Assembly (NCBI RefSeq): GCF_003820355.1
Contig: NZ_RPOK01000002.1
Span: 310,001-374,000 of the forward strand
DNA length: 64,000 bases
Direction: 5' to 3'
Origin: Paralteromonas sediminis
GTDB taxonomy: Bacteria > Pseudomonadota > Gammaproteobacteria > Enterobacterales > Alteromonadaceae
The translations under genes and the position numbers were made by a program. Positions 26,566 through 35,507 of this stretch are shown piece by piece; the stretch's first letter is position 1; every line of letters starts with the position of its first letter. The notes beneath the pieces were generated by a model that was not told the origin of the DNA, searched no databases, and saw only the letters and a program-made list of their open reading frames with translations.

Positions 26566-27477
26566 ATGAACGATATTTTACGAGCGATGACTTTTGTCGT
26601 ACTAGCCGGAGCGGTTTTTTTCATCGTCATGTTTATTGAAGGTTTTTATTTAAAGGTCACCCGAGGTAAATCTGGCTACTACTTTAAGGAAACCTTGGCA
26701 AATATGATGACGGGTTTCAGTTATAAACTGGTCGATGGTTTAGCCATAGCATTGTTCATTACAGCATTTGCAACATACCTTAATGACGTCGGTGTGCAGT
26801 GGCAGTTCGAGTCAAAAATAATTGAGTTTATAGTCATATTTGTGCTTGCTGATTTACTCTTTTATGGCATGCATGTTGTGGCGCACAAGGTAAGGTGGTT
26901 TTGGTGCGTTCATGTAACCCATCACAGTTCTGATCACTTTAACTTTTCAACGGCCTTGCGCCAGAATTTTCTTTATGCAATTCAGGGGACCTGGGCCTTT
27001 CAATGGGTCCCTTTGGCGTTACTAGGCTTTGATCCCTCGCTCATCCTGATTGCGATAGAAATCAATCTGTTTTATCAGTTCTTCATTCATACTGAAGCCA
27101 TTAAGAAGTTAGGGTGGGCAGAATGGATATTCAATACGCCGTCTCACCATCGTGTTCACCACGGTTGTAACAAAGAGCAAATTGATTGCAACTTTGGCGG
27201 AGTCTTAATTGTTTGGGACCGGTTATTTGGTACGTTTCAGTCAGAAGAAAACGCGGGGACAATTCGTTACGGCGTTACTCGAATGCCCTACAGCAATACT
27301 AACCCGTTGTATATTCAAGTGTATGAGGTAATTGATTTGTTTAGAGACATTTGTCGTTACAAAGACCTGCGATTGTTGTTTATGCACCCTGATTGGGTTC
27401 ACCAACATTTTGGACGACAAATAAAACCCACAGCGCAATCGCCTAATGAGCTAGAAAAGCGTGAGGACCTTAGTTAA
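26566..27477 (+). CDS. Sterol desaturase/fatty acid hydroxylase family membrane protein
   Basis: The 303-residue protein has four to five membrane helices and the histidine clusters of di-iron membrane hydroxylases: HVVAHKVRWFWCVHVTHHSS, NLFYQFFIHTEAI and NTPSHHRVHHG. These bind two irons facing the cytoplasm. The family hydroxylates or desaturates lipid substrates; which lipid is unknown. It is divergent from an AraC regulator. The stop codon lies inside a hairpin shared with the convergent gene. Confidence 0.88.
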   Translation: MNDILRAMTFVVLAGAVFFIVMFIEGFYLKVTRGKSGYYFKETLANMMTGFSYKLVDGLAIALFITAFATYLNDVGVQWQFESKIIEFIVIFVLADLLFYGMHVVAHKVRWFWCVHVTHHSSDHFNFSTALRQNFLYAIQGTWAFQWVPLALLGFDPSLILIAIEINLFYQFFIHTEAIKKLGWAEWIFNTPSHHRVHHGCNKEQIDCNFGGVLIVWDRLFGTFQSEENAGTIRYGVTRMPYSNTNPLYIQVYEVIDLFRDICRYKDLRLLFMHPDWVHQHFGRQIKPTAQSPNELEKREDLS

Positions 27478-27485
27478 GGCCTCAC
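27461..27485. terminator. Hairpin over the hydroxylase stop codon
   Basis: GTGAGG-A-CCTTA pairs with TAAGG-CCTCAC, an 11-bp stem with one bulged A and a tight loop that includes the TAA stop. There is no T tract. It is likely a bidirectional barrier between the hydroxylase gene and the convergent binding-protein gene. Confidence 0.4.
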
Positions 27486-27497
27486 GGCAGTCCAGAA

Positions 27498-27908
27498 TTA
27501 AAAAGTTGCTATTACCTTCACCGAATCATCAACTGACGCCGCATCAATGTAGCCTATGAGATTAGGGTTGGCGGCAATCAACTGCTTCACAGCAGCATCA
27601 TCGGCTTCTTCCCTAGGGGGCTGTCCTTTACCCGTAAACAAAAGCTTTGACCAGTACGCTTTTAGTTGACTTGAGGAGCGATTGAGCACTTTACTGTTAA
27701 ACTCTTCTGTGGCGGCGGAACTGGCTTCCTGGTTTATTGGCACTGCTTGCGAGCCGTCAGGGAACGATTTAGCCTTGCCAATAAAAATACGTTCAATGGT
27801 TTTATTGTCTAAAGCATTGGCGTTTGAAGGATGAACCACAACGGCAACGTCGGCAAAAACGCTGGCACTGAGCAGTGCAAATGTGGCTACCAGTAGTTTG
27901 TAAATCAT
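27498..27908 (-). CDS. Small PstS-like periplasmic binding protein
   Basis: ATG 27908 has AGGAG seven bases upstream. The 136-residue product has a signal ending SASVFA and the short phosphate-binding-like fold: VAVVVHPSNANALDNKTIERIF, GKAKSFPDGSQAVPINQ, FTGKGQPPREEADDAAVKQL and NPNLIGYIDAASVD. It is about half the size of true PstS, as in the single-domain PBP-like group common in marine bacteria. The gene follows an 84-residue exported protein by 11 bases, and a GAF kinase gene lies further upstream, so these may form one signalling unit. Confidence 0.83.
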   Translation of the reverse strand: MIYKLLVATFALLSASVFADVAVVVHPSNANALDNKTIERIFIGKAKSFPDGSQAVPINQEASSAATEEFNSKVLNRSSSQLKAYWSKLLFTGKGQPPREEADDAAVKQLIAANPNLIGYIDAASVDDSVKVIATF

Positions 27909-27919
27909 CACACTTCTCC

Positions 27920-28174
27920 TCAAAAAACTAAGTCTATGCCGACAGTCAATTCACTGTCGTCTTCATCGATGTCATGGTTGCTGCATAGCACTGGGTGTTC
28001 TAAACCAGGGTTAGGCATACCTAAGGTCAAGAAAATCGTTGCAGCTGTAAAATGGGTACCGAAACCGGACTGCTCTGAGGGTATTGCTATCGCTGAGGGC
28101 ATAATTTCTGCGCTGCTGGCGCTTGAAAACAGTGCAGCAGAAACAGCAATGGCTACTAATGCTTTTGTGTTCAT
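27920..28174 (-). CDS. Small exported protein, 84 residues
   Basis: MNTKALVAIAVSAALFSSASSA is a clear signal peptide. The mature 62 residues include THFTAATIFLTLGM, one CSNHDIDEDD acidic segment and a terminal LTVGIDLVF, which ends in phenylalanine like the last strand of an outer-membrane barrel. It may be a shortened porin-like gene that kept only its signal and last strand, or a small periplasmic protein in its own right. It is directly followed by the PstS-like gene with its own ribosome site, so it is probably its operon partner. Confidence 0.6.
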   Translation of the reverse strand: MNTKALVAIAVSAALFSSASSAEIMPSAIAIPSEQSGFGTHFTAATIFLTLGMPNPGLEHPVLCSNHDIDEDDSELTVGIDLVF

Positions 28175-28319
28175 GTGCTCGACCAAGGTAATTGTTTTGT
28201 TTGTGTTTCCTTATCAAACAAAGAGTAGTCTCAGAAACGGTGTTTCGCCAATCAGTAGTAAACAAAAAATTTGCAATATGCTTTTAAACGAGCACACAGA
28301 GAACAGCGCTATGCCACTA

Positions 28320-29657
28320 TTAATTCTCTTTGGCGTCACTCAGTGTAATGACAACTTCAGTGCCAACACCTTCTTTGGTACTAATATCAAGTTGACCATT
28401 CATCGATTTAGTGAGTAGGTTGTTGGCGATAGTCATCCCTAAGCCTGCACTGCCTGAAGCCCGGGCCGTTGTGTAAAAAGGCTCAAGTATATTTTTCATA
28501 GCCTCGTCTTTCATACCAACGCCGTTATCACGTATAGATATTTTGGCTTCATTGGGAGAGAGCGTGAGTGAGAATTTGATGCATTTTGCGGCAATGTGAC
28601 TACCATGCGGAAAAGCGTGATTGATTGCATTAGTAAAAACGTTGGTGATCACCTGTGCCAATCTTGAGGGGTAGGTTCTTATTATGTATGGAGCTTCAGG
28701 GAGTGTGGCGCATAATTCAATGTCTGTTTCTTTTAGAAGTGGTTTGAGGCTCGTGAACAAAGACGGAAGCCAGGTCGTCAAATCTACATCCGTGATTTCA
28801 TCTACATAGGACTCAGTCGCCATTTGCTTAAAGTTCATGATGAGCTGACTAGCGCGCTGGAGGTTATAATTGACCGTTTTTTGAGATTCCAGAGAGTCGT
28901 TTACTAATGACATTAATGCTGCTTTACTCACTTGCCCTTTAGATAATTTTTTTTGAATAGAGACAATGTTGGCCTCTGTAGTTGAGGCGGCCAATACAGA
29001 TACCCCTAAAGGCGTGTTTACCTCATGTGCGACACCTGCAACTAAACGCCCCAACGAGGCGAGTTTCTCTTGTTGGATGAGGCGCTCTTGTGATGATTTT
29101 AACTGAACAATAGTGTCTTTTAACTCCTGAGTGCGCTCTTCTACACGTTTTTCCAGCGCTTCATTTAACGATTCAAGTTCCTCTTGTTTTTCCAGTCTTT
29201 CCACTTCTGCCGCAATACGTCCTGAAAACAATTCAAAGAGATCACCTACATCTTGTGGGTTTTGAATTTTGCTTTTGTAAAGTGCTACCACCAATCCAAA
29301 CACCTCGCCATCAGCGCGTTGCAAGGGCGCACCCACATATCCTTCTACGCCCATATCGATCAGCAGTTGATCGTGAGGATAAAAAGCACAAATTCGTTCG
29401 GGATAAATACAGGTATTATTTTGCGAAACATCAGCACAAGGCGTGTGGGTCAGTGAATATTCAAAATTATCAGCAAAGGTTTCACCAGCCACCAAAGTAA
29501 GCGTATTTGATGTGAACTTATTTCTGTCTAGTTTAGCTATAAACGTGAAGTCGGCGTCTATCGCTTTATGCAACTGCATGGCAATAGTGTCTAAAAAGTC
29601 CTTGCCATAAGACATTTTTAGCGATGAAAGGATAGTAGAAATATCAAATTGCTGCAC
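28320..29657 (-). CDS. GAF-domain sensor histidine kinase
   Basis: The start is GTG 29657; no membrane helix is present. A GAF domain spans about residues 20-150 (IDADFTFIAKLDRN, PCADVSQNNTCIYP with the spaced cysteines seen in related GAF kinases, and GYVGAPLQRADGEVFGLVV). A coiled coil (about 155-195) leads to the H-box LVAGVAHEVNTPLGV with His211. The ATPase domain has NVFTNAINHAFPHG, DNGVGMK and GSAGLGMTIANNL. The kinase type resembles the H-NOX kinase nearby. Downstream on the same strand lie the small exported protein and the PstS-like protein. No regulator is adjacent. Confidence 0.88.
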   Translation of the reverse strand: MQQFDISTILSSLKMSYGKDFLDTIAMQLHKAIDADFTFIAKLDRNKFTSNTLTLVAGETFADNFEYSLTHTPCADVSQNNTCIYPERICAFYPHDQLLIDMGVEGYVGAPLQRADGEVFGLVVALYKSKIQNPQDVGDLFELFSGRIAAEVERLEKQEELESLNEALEKRVEERTQELKDTIVQLKSSQERLIQQEKLASLGRLVAGVAHEVNTPLGVSVLAASTTEANIVSIQKKLSKGQVSKAALMSLVNDSLESQKTVNYNLQRASQLIMNFKQMATESYVDEITDVDLTTWLPSLFTSLKPLLKETDIELCATLPEAPYIIRTYPSRLAQVITNVFTNAINHAFPHGSHIAAKCIKFSLTLSPNEAKISIRDNGVGMKDEAMKNILEPFYTTARASGSAGLGMTIANNLLTKSMNGQLDISTKEGVGTEVVITLSDAKEN

Positions 29658-29747
29658 GATAGTCTTTTCTTTACGTTTAACTATGGATTGACAACGCTCA
29701 TCAAACCTTTTTTATAAGTTTGGCACGAGGTTTAAATATGGGCAAAA

Positions 29748-30110
29748 TTACAGTGCATTTTTTTTCAAACACAATGCGTAAATGTGTTTGTTATACTCTT
29801 TTGCGAATGCCAATGCGCGTGCAACATATTCTCTGTTGTCAGGCGTTTTAACATCGCTAAACTCAGTCAAAGTTACACTACCGCATACCTGCAATGCCGT
29901 TTGCATTTCTTCATGGGTTAAACCAGGGGCAACCTGACCCCGCATGTTGGCCACCAATATCTTATAGTCACCACTTTTTCGTGCCTGTTCAACTGCTGTG
30001 GTCACATCATTATTATTAATCAGAGTAGATAAGGTCTCAGGCGTTTTTTGACAAGCTGTAAGCGCCAAAAGCGTTATTGCCAACGAGGGTTTTAGAAAAG
30101 GAGCAATCAT
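29748..30110 (-). CDS. Small lipoprotein coupled to the M12 metallopeptidase
   Basis: A lipoprotein signal ends LTAC at residue 20. The mature 100 residues are mostly helical and polar, with two cysteines (LQVCGSV and YALCLKK) that could form a disulphide. Its ATG overlaps the metallopeptidase stop by four bases (ATGA), so it is translated with it. I do not recognise a family. By position it may chaperone, inhibit or anchor the protease. Confidence 0.7.
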   Translation of the reverse strand: MIAPFLKPSLAITLLALTACQKTPETLSTLINNNDVTTAVEQARKSGDYKILVANMRGQVAPGLTHEEMQTALQVCGSVTLTEFSDVKTPDNREYVARALAFAKEYNKHIYALCLKKNAL

Positions 30111-32632
30111 TGAACCTTCTCCAGTCTGGTTCTACATAAAGCAAAAATACTCAGTATGAACAGTACAGAAACAGGACTACTTCCGCCACCACCAGAAGAA
30201 GACGGAGTTGTTGGTGGAACGGGCGGGGCTGTGACTGCGATATTGATGCTACTGGCGTCTGACAATTCACCATCACTAATTTCAAAATTAACGTTTAAGG
30301 TGCCGGTAAAACCGCTATTCGGTGTGATGGTAAGGCCATTAAAAGAGTAATTTTCACCAGCTAACACAACCAAGGTCACAGAATCGCCATCAACATCGGT
30401 ATAATTAATGTTGTTTAGCGAAAGCGTAAGCGTTTGTGTATTGTTGATACTCAAATTCGTCGCCACTCCATTAATTACCGGTGCGTCGTTAACAGGCCGC
30501 ACATCAATCAGCAACAAAAATGGCGGGCTGGTACCAGCAGAATTTGTCGCTGTAACGCTTGCTGATAAGGCGCCACTGAAATTATTGTTCGGCGTAATCG
30601 TGTTATTATTTACTGTGTAGTTGTCGCCATCTGATACCGTTAAGGTGAGATCGTCGGTATCTCCAGCACTTATGGTAAGGTCTTGTTTAACAATAGAGAT
30701 CGCAGTATCTTCATCGACGGTTAACTCACGTTGACCACTTATCACTGGGGCTGTAATAGCCTCTATGGCCACCGCAAGGTTAGCATCTGAAACGTCAAAA
30801 AATAGATTGTTTGTACACGCCACTTTTAATCTGACCTTATCTGTTGCTGTGTCGGGCCATATAATATCCTCACTCCCATCGTTTTCAGTAGCCGCTACGA
30901 GCGTTAAAGGGAAGGTATAACCACCATCGGCCGAAAAGAGAATGTCCACGTTAGCGCAATTAATTGGCGCCATATTGGTACCTGCAGTTTCCCAAAATAC
31001 GGTGCTGATTGAATTCGCCACAAAGGTACCCGTATTGGGTGATGTAATGCTAAATGCACTGCCTGTATCGCTGATGAGCAATTGTGTTTCGTCAAATGAC
31101 AATGCTCCCTGGCCATCGCGAGCGACAAATCTGAACGTCAAACGGCGTGTTGTAGCGGGTAGTATTTCTCCAAAGGTCGATGTGCCTGAAAGCAGGTCGT
31201 CGATTTTTGGCACAGTGCGGTTAGGTGAAGCGCTTAGCGCATAATTTCTTATGATAGGCCGGCTGCCATCATCGGTTGAGACATCTGATGCGCTTGCTGT
31301 TTCAGTGCCTAAATCATACTGCTCCCAACTGAATTGTAAGGAATCACCGTCAGCATCACTCGCTATACCTCGTAATTCAAAAGGGGTATTCGCTGGCAGG
31401 GTGTAATCAGGTCCGGCATCCACGACTGGCGGCACATTGCTACTTACGGAAGTCGTGCCACATGATGCGCTTTCCAGTGTATCTCTAATTTGAACCACTG
31501 AACTAATGTGAAAATAATCGTAAGTGGACGCATCGGGAAAGTTGTCCTCTATATTCTCACCCGCACACAGTGCAGCGTAAGACATAATTGTGGCACCACT
31601 GCCAGGTTCATACGCCCATGCTGATGCTCGGTTGCCTTCACATCCGCCTGAGGTGCCATTAAAAGAGTGGTTTGCCCCCATTTGATGACCAATTTCATGT
31701 GCCACATAGTCGACATAGAAGGCATCATTAACCGGGTTACTTAATCCTGTGATGCCATCGGCTTTGAAACTGGTACATACAGACGCCAACGCGGCCAGTC
31801 CGCCGGGAGCGGTATTAAACACATGACCAATATCGTAGCTGTCACTGCCTACTGCATTGTTAGTTACTTCAATATTGAGTTCACCATCGTCAACGTCATT
31901 ATTGAAGGGGTCTGTATCAGGATCATCGAAAATGAGCTGGTCATAATTGTCAATCAAGGTGAAGTTGACCCCAAGGTCGCGATTGTATATCTGATTAACG
32001 CGATTGATTGCGACTGCCACTTCCGCTACCGCATTGTCTTTCCCCTCATGGAAGTTTGTATATTCGCCCGTAGCCGACACCGCCAGCCTAAAAGTACGAA
32101 TATCTGTGGTTTGTCCTTTTGATAGGCGAGGGGATGCATTCGCTGTTGGCTGTTGATATAAGTAGGTTTGCTTAATGGCATCTGAAAAAACGCGTGGCCG
32201 GGGTTGTCGAAAATAAACCTTATAACCTTCGTCCATGCCATGCGGGTCTATATACACCCACTTGCCATCATATTGAAACATGGCATTAAACTGACCGTGA
32301 GAAAAAGTAAACTTGCCCTGACTGCTACCGTCAAGGCTTACCCCATCATAGGCGCGTAAGGCCGGATATCTCTGTTTGATACTTATCGGTAATAAGTTGT
32401 TTTCTGTTAACTGAAAGCTGAGAAGCGTGCCATCTGGTGTGGGTACATTAATCTGCAGCCCGCTTGCCAATTTATGTTGGGTGAGGCGTGCTAAATCCAG
32501 TGTGTAGCGCGCGCTCTGTATTTGAGTATCAGATGTTGTTTTTGCTTCACCCATTAACGTCCATTCGGATGCAGCCACCTTGATCATTAAGTGACCGACA
32601 ACTAGTAGGGTGATGATTGCGATACGCTTCAT
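30107..32632 (-). CDS. Secreted M12-type zinc metallopeptidase with GlyGly-CTERM anchor
   Basis: The start has AGGTG seven bases upstream and a signal peptide (IITLLVVGHLMIKVAAS). A propeptide region precedes the zinc site HEIGHQMGANH (His312, Glu313, His316, His322) of the reprolysin-like group, followed by a Met-turn (GATIMSYAALC). Residues 400 onward hold immunoglobulin/cadherin-like repeats (PPVVDAGPDYTLPANTPFEL, ITSPNTGTFVANSIST, PVNDAPVINGVATN). The end is glycine-rich (SSGGGGSS), then a hydrophobic helix and basic tail: a GlyGly-CTERM sorting signal. Such proteins are exported by type II secretion and processed by rhombosortase. No rhombosortase gene is in the window. Confidence 0.92.
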   Translation of the reverse strand: MKRIAIITLLVVGHLMIKVAASEWTLMGEAKTTSDTQIQSARYTLDLARLTQHKLASGLQINVPTPDGTLLSFQLTENNLLPISIKQRYPALRAYDGVSLDGSSQGKFTFSHGQFNAMFQYDGKWVYIDPHGMDEGYKVYFRQPRPRVFSDAIKQTYLYQQPTANASPRLSKGQTTDIRTFRLAVSATGEYTNFHEGKDNAVAEVAVAINRVNQIYNRDLGVNFTLIDNYDQLIFDDPDTDPFNNDVDDGELNIEVTNNAVGSDSYDIGHVFNTAPGGLAALASVCTSFKADGITGLSNPVNDAFYVDYVAHEIGHQMGANHSFNGTSGGCEGNRASAWAYEPGSGATIMSYAALCAGENIEDNFPDASTYDYFHISSVVQIRDTLESASCGTTSVSSNVPPVVDAGPDYTLPANTPFELRGIASDADGDSLQFSWEQYDLGTETASASDVSTDDGSRPIIRNYALSASPNRTVPKIDDLLSGTSTFGEILPATTRRLTFRFVARDGQGALSFDETQLLISDTGSAFSITSPNTGTFVANSISTVFWETAGTNMAPINCANVDILFSADGGYTFPLTLVAATENDGSEDIIWPDTATDKVRLKVACTNNLFFDVSDANLAVAIEAITAPVISGQRELTVDEDTAISIVKQDLTISAGDTDDLTLTVSDGDNYTVNNNTITPNNNFSGALSASVTATNSAGTSPPFLLLIDVRPVNDAPVINGVATNLSINNTQTLTLSLNNINYTDVDGDSVTLVVLAGENYSFNGLTITPNSGFTGTLNVNFEISDGELSDASSINIAVTAPPVPPTTPSSSGGGGSSPVSVLFILSIFALCRTRLEKVQ

Positions 32633-32722
32633 TTAACACCTGTGAAATACTTTAAATAAAGGCCGTAACTATCGCTGTTAAGCTGTGTTACGGCGTAAAA
32701 TTATAAATAAGCCTAGCACAAT

Positions 32723-32920
32723 CTAGGGTGCAGGATAGGTATACTCAGTGGGTATATGGTTTACGCTACTCTCTATTTGTAGTTCTGAGCTGTAGTTAGT
32801 TGGTTGTGGACCAGGAATGAGGTTGTCTGAATCTGAAAGCAATGGCTTATCTTTGCTTTCATAGCGTGCAAACCAGTTAAAAACCCGCATAGTGTTGTGT
32901 GATGATGAATGTGTGCTCAT
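32723..32920 (-). CDS. Small hypothetical protein, 65 residues
   Basis: This lies in the 553-base interval between the metallopeptidase and the hybrid kinase. It starts MSTHSSSHNTMRVFNWFARY and ends HIPTEYTYPAP. Codon choice looks like real coding rather than noise. There is no signal peptide or membrane helix, the ribosome site is weak, and no family is recognised. It could be a small regulator or a chance frame. The other parts of the interval (32633-32722 and 32921-33185) show no gene. Confidence 0.4.
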   Translation of the reverse strand: MSTHSSSHNTMRVFNWFARYESKDKPLLSDSDNLIPGPQPTNYSSELQIESSVNHIPTEYTYPAP

Positions 32921-33185
32921 GGTGATTAGTCGCGCCTATAGGTAATGCGTGATTGTCGCGGAAAAAGATAGCGCTGAAAGATGACAATTTTTGTGCTGGA
33001 TAAAAAATTCCATGATATTACTCCTTGTTGTTGAAAAAGTTTCCATTTAATTGATGTAAACAAATATCTAGTTAGCAAAAGACGGGCCCATATTTAATGG
33101 CTTTTATTTAGGGGGGCTCCTTGCTTCCTTATGTTTTGAATATCCTTTAAGTAGGCAGTATTTACAATGGGCGTGTAAGTTTGAC

Positions 33186-35297
33186 TCACGCCAGCATATT
33201 TTCGATGTCTTTATTAGCTATCGGCTTTAGGTAAGCCGCTTTAGCACCAGACTGATGCGCGAGTTCTTGACTTATTGCATGGCCACTGACCAGATAGATA
33301 TTGATACTGGGAAAATCAGAAGCAATTGTGCGGATCAAGCTTAGACCATCATTATCAGGCAGGTTTACATCACAGATTACATGCGTTGGAACAGACTTGC
33401 GAATTGCTTCCTGAGCCGCGTTCGCAGAGGTAACGTGAGTCACAGTGATACCCTTGGCACGTAACAACAAACAAAGTAGTGCACCGGAGTCAGGATCATC
33501 TTCAATGACTAAGACATCTTTTTTGCAATGACGTTGACACACGGCATAAAGGCTCTGCGTCTCAATTGGTTTACCCAATACTGAATCAAAGCCCACTGCA
33601 AGGAGCTGTTTCTCCATGCCCTCTGCCAGCCCCGCTGTAATCGCAACAACGGGCGTGTTTATATTGGCATCTCTCAAGGAGCGTAATGTGTCTTGCCCCG
33701 ACATGGATGGCATGTGCAAATCCATAAGGATGAGGTCCACATGATTATTTTTCAGGTAAATCAGTGCTTGTTCACCACTCTGAGCAAGCGCTGCACAGAT
33801 CCCCATTTGGGTAAGCATATTTTCAGTAAGGCGTCTGATATCAGGGTTGTCGTCCACTACTAAAACAGTGCCAGCGAGAGCGGTCTGATGCTCATGAGAA
33901 AGGTTGTGCTGTGATTTTTTGAACCGGTAATGGCCATAGTCATCAGAGAAATCATCGGCGCACTGTATGCATACTTCAAATGTACTGCCAGTCTCGTTAG
34001 AGGAAACCACAATTGTGCCGTCCATTTTTTCAACCAGTTGATGGCTTATCGCTAAGCCCAGTCCAACCCCTTGATTAACTGCGTAGGAAGACGCCTGCTC
34101 GAAAGGCTTAAAAATAGATGTCAGTTTATCTTCGGGGATCCCGCATCCGGTGTCCTTTACTGTAAAAATGAGCGAACGCTTTCCGGCACAAGTGACTACT
34201 AGCTGAATATTACCCTCGGCCGTGAATTTAACGGCATTATTGATTAAATTAATAAGGATTTGCTTCACTCTGGTGGGGTCAATGTTGACCATTGTGGGGA
34301 TAGCCGAAGTGGAGCGTACCCGCAGCGACAAACCCTTTTCTTCAGCGACAATCCCCATACTTGCATGAATATCATCAAGGAGTTGATGCAGGTTACATTG
34401 CTGGATGTTCAACCGCATCTTTCCAGCCACTAATGTAGAAAGGTCCAATAAATCATTAATGAGTGTTTGAAGGTGTTGGGCGTTTCGCACCACGGTCGTC
34501 ATATGCGACTTTACCCTAGCATTATTCTCTGTGTTGAGCAGTAACTCTGAGTAACCCAGAATGGACGTGAGGGGAGTACGTAATTCATGTCCTAAGTGAG
34601 CTAAAAATCGGTCTTTTGCTTCGCTTTGTTGCTGTTGTTGTCGCTGGTACAGGCTAACCGCTAAATAAATCATGCTTAACAGCATAATGACTAACACCGT
34701 AGTTATTATACTGCTTACTAAGAAAGTCATCCTAGAATCTTTGCGACCTTCGGCCACGGCCAGAGTTAATTCTGCTTGCCGTTTATCAAGCAAAGAAGCG
34801 TATGCCATATAATGGCGCTTAATATTGGTATACAGCAACAAGCCCTCATAATTGCTCATTGAGGCATCTGCCAATGCCGCTTTTCCTTCCTTTAACAGGG
34901 CAACGGACTCAGCAATTTCTGAACGCTTTAATGCAGCATAGGCAAGCATTGCGTCAAGATCACTGTTTTCAATACTGTTTGATCGCAAGCCACTATGAAG
35001 GGTGTCGGTATGTTTAAGGAGTTGCCTCATGTTGCTGTCAAAGTCGACTAAATAGGCCTCATCTTGAGTATACAGGTAACCTCGCTGGGCCGATTCGAGC
35101 GCTAACAAAGTGGCGTGAAAATGGAAAAGAGTGGATGAGACCAGCTGCATTTCGCTCAATCGAGCTTCCAAGTCGCTTAGGTTTTGTATTGTACTTAGAC
35201 TTTTATAAATACCTGCGCCTGCGGCAGTGATGACGAGAGCCAGTATACTGAACCATACTCTTTTGGTTTTGACCCAATAGGCCAATGGTACAGCCAT
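33186..35297 (-). CDS. Hybrid histidine kinase with CHASE3-like sensor and two receiver domains
   Basis: The order is membrane helix (about 14-30), a helical CHASE3-like periplasmic domain (about 38-188, with LLALESAQRGYLYTQDEAYL), a second helix (191-215) and the HisKA H-box LAHLGHELRTPLTS with His237. The ATPase domain (NLINNAVKFTAEG, DTGCGIPE, GVGLGLAISHQL) follows, then receiver 1 (aspartate in LILMDLHMPSMSG) and receiver 2 (aspartate in VICDVNLPDNDG, lysine in YLKPI), which ends the protein. There is no Hpt domain. The gene lies three bases after the mini-DHp gene, itself overlapping an NtrC-type regulator, so the three form an operon. Confidence 0.92.
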   Translation of the reverse strand: MAVPLAYWVKTKRVWFSILALVITAAGAGIYKSLSTIQNLSDLEARLSEMQLVSSTLFHFHATLLALESAQRGYLYTQDEAYLVDFDSNMRQLLKHTDTLHSGLRSNSIENSDLDAMLAYAALKRSEIAESVALLKEGKAALADASMSNYEGLLLYTNIKRHYMAYASLLDKRQAELTLAVAEGRKDSRMTFLVSSIITTVLVIMLLSMIYLAVSLYQRQQQQQSEAKDRFLAHLGHELRTPLTSILGYSELLLNTENNARVKSHMTTVVRNAQHLQTLINDLLDLSTLVAGKMRLNIQQCNLHQLLDDIHASMGIVAEEKGLSLRVRSTSAIPTMVNIDPTRVKQILINLINNAVKFTAEGNIQLVVTCAGKRSLIFTVKDTGCGIPEDKLTSIFKPFEQASSYAVNQGVGLGLAISHQLVEKMDGTIVVSSNETGSTFEVCIQCADDFSDDYGHYRFKKSQHNLSHEHQTALAGTVLVVDDNPDIRRLTENMLTQMGICAALAQSGEQALIYLKNNHVDLILMDLHMPSMSGQDTLRSLRDANINTPVVAITAGLAEGMEKQLLAVGFDSVLGKPIETQSLYAVCQRHCKKDVLVIEDDPDSGALLCLLLRAKGITVTHVTSANAAQEAIRKSVPTHVICDVNLPDNDGLSLIRTIASDFPSINIYLVSGHAISQELAHQSGAKAAYLKPIANKDIENMLA

Positions 35298-35300
35298 TAT

Positions 35301-35507
35301 TCAAGGCTCAACGAGTGCTTGCAACAATTCACTACACGTTTTGCAGTTGGCGATGATGGCTTCAAGCGATGCTCTCCCTTGTTCGGCGGGGAGTTCATTA
35401 TTCAGTGCAAGTTTTGCAATTTCAGCATGCATACTAATATTGTTTAGCGGTGAACGAATGTCGTGAATAGTATCTTCAAGGCGTTGTTTTTTGTTGTTGT
35501 GGATCAT
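35301..35507 (-). CDS. Free-standing HisKA (DHp-like) protein, 68 residues
   Basis: The whole protein corresponds to one kinase dimerisation/phospho-acceptor domain. Helix 1 has an H-box IHDIRSPLNNISMHAE with His15 and the following conserved R-S-P-L, and helix 2 is about residues 45-66. No ATPase domain follows; the stop is real and the next gene is the hybrid kinase. It overlaps the NtrC-type regulator by four bases (ATGA), with a GAGGG site inside the regulator. By analogy with Spo0B, a DHp-fold phosphotransferase, it could pass phosphate from the kinase's receivers to the NtrC receiver. An anti-kinase role by mixed dimers is the main alternative. Confidence 0.72.
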   Translation of the reverse strand: MIHNNKKQRLEDTIHDIRSPLNNISMHAEIAKLALNNELPAEQGRASLEAIIANCKTCSELLQALVEP

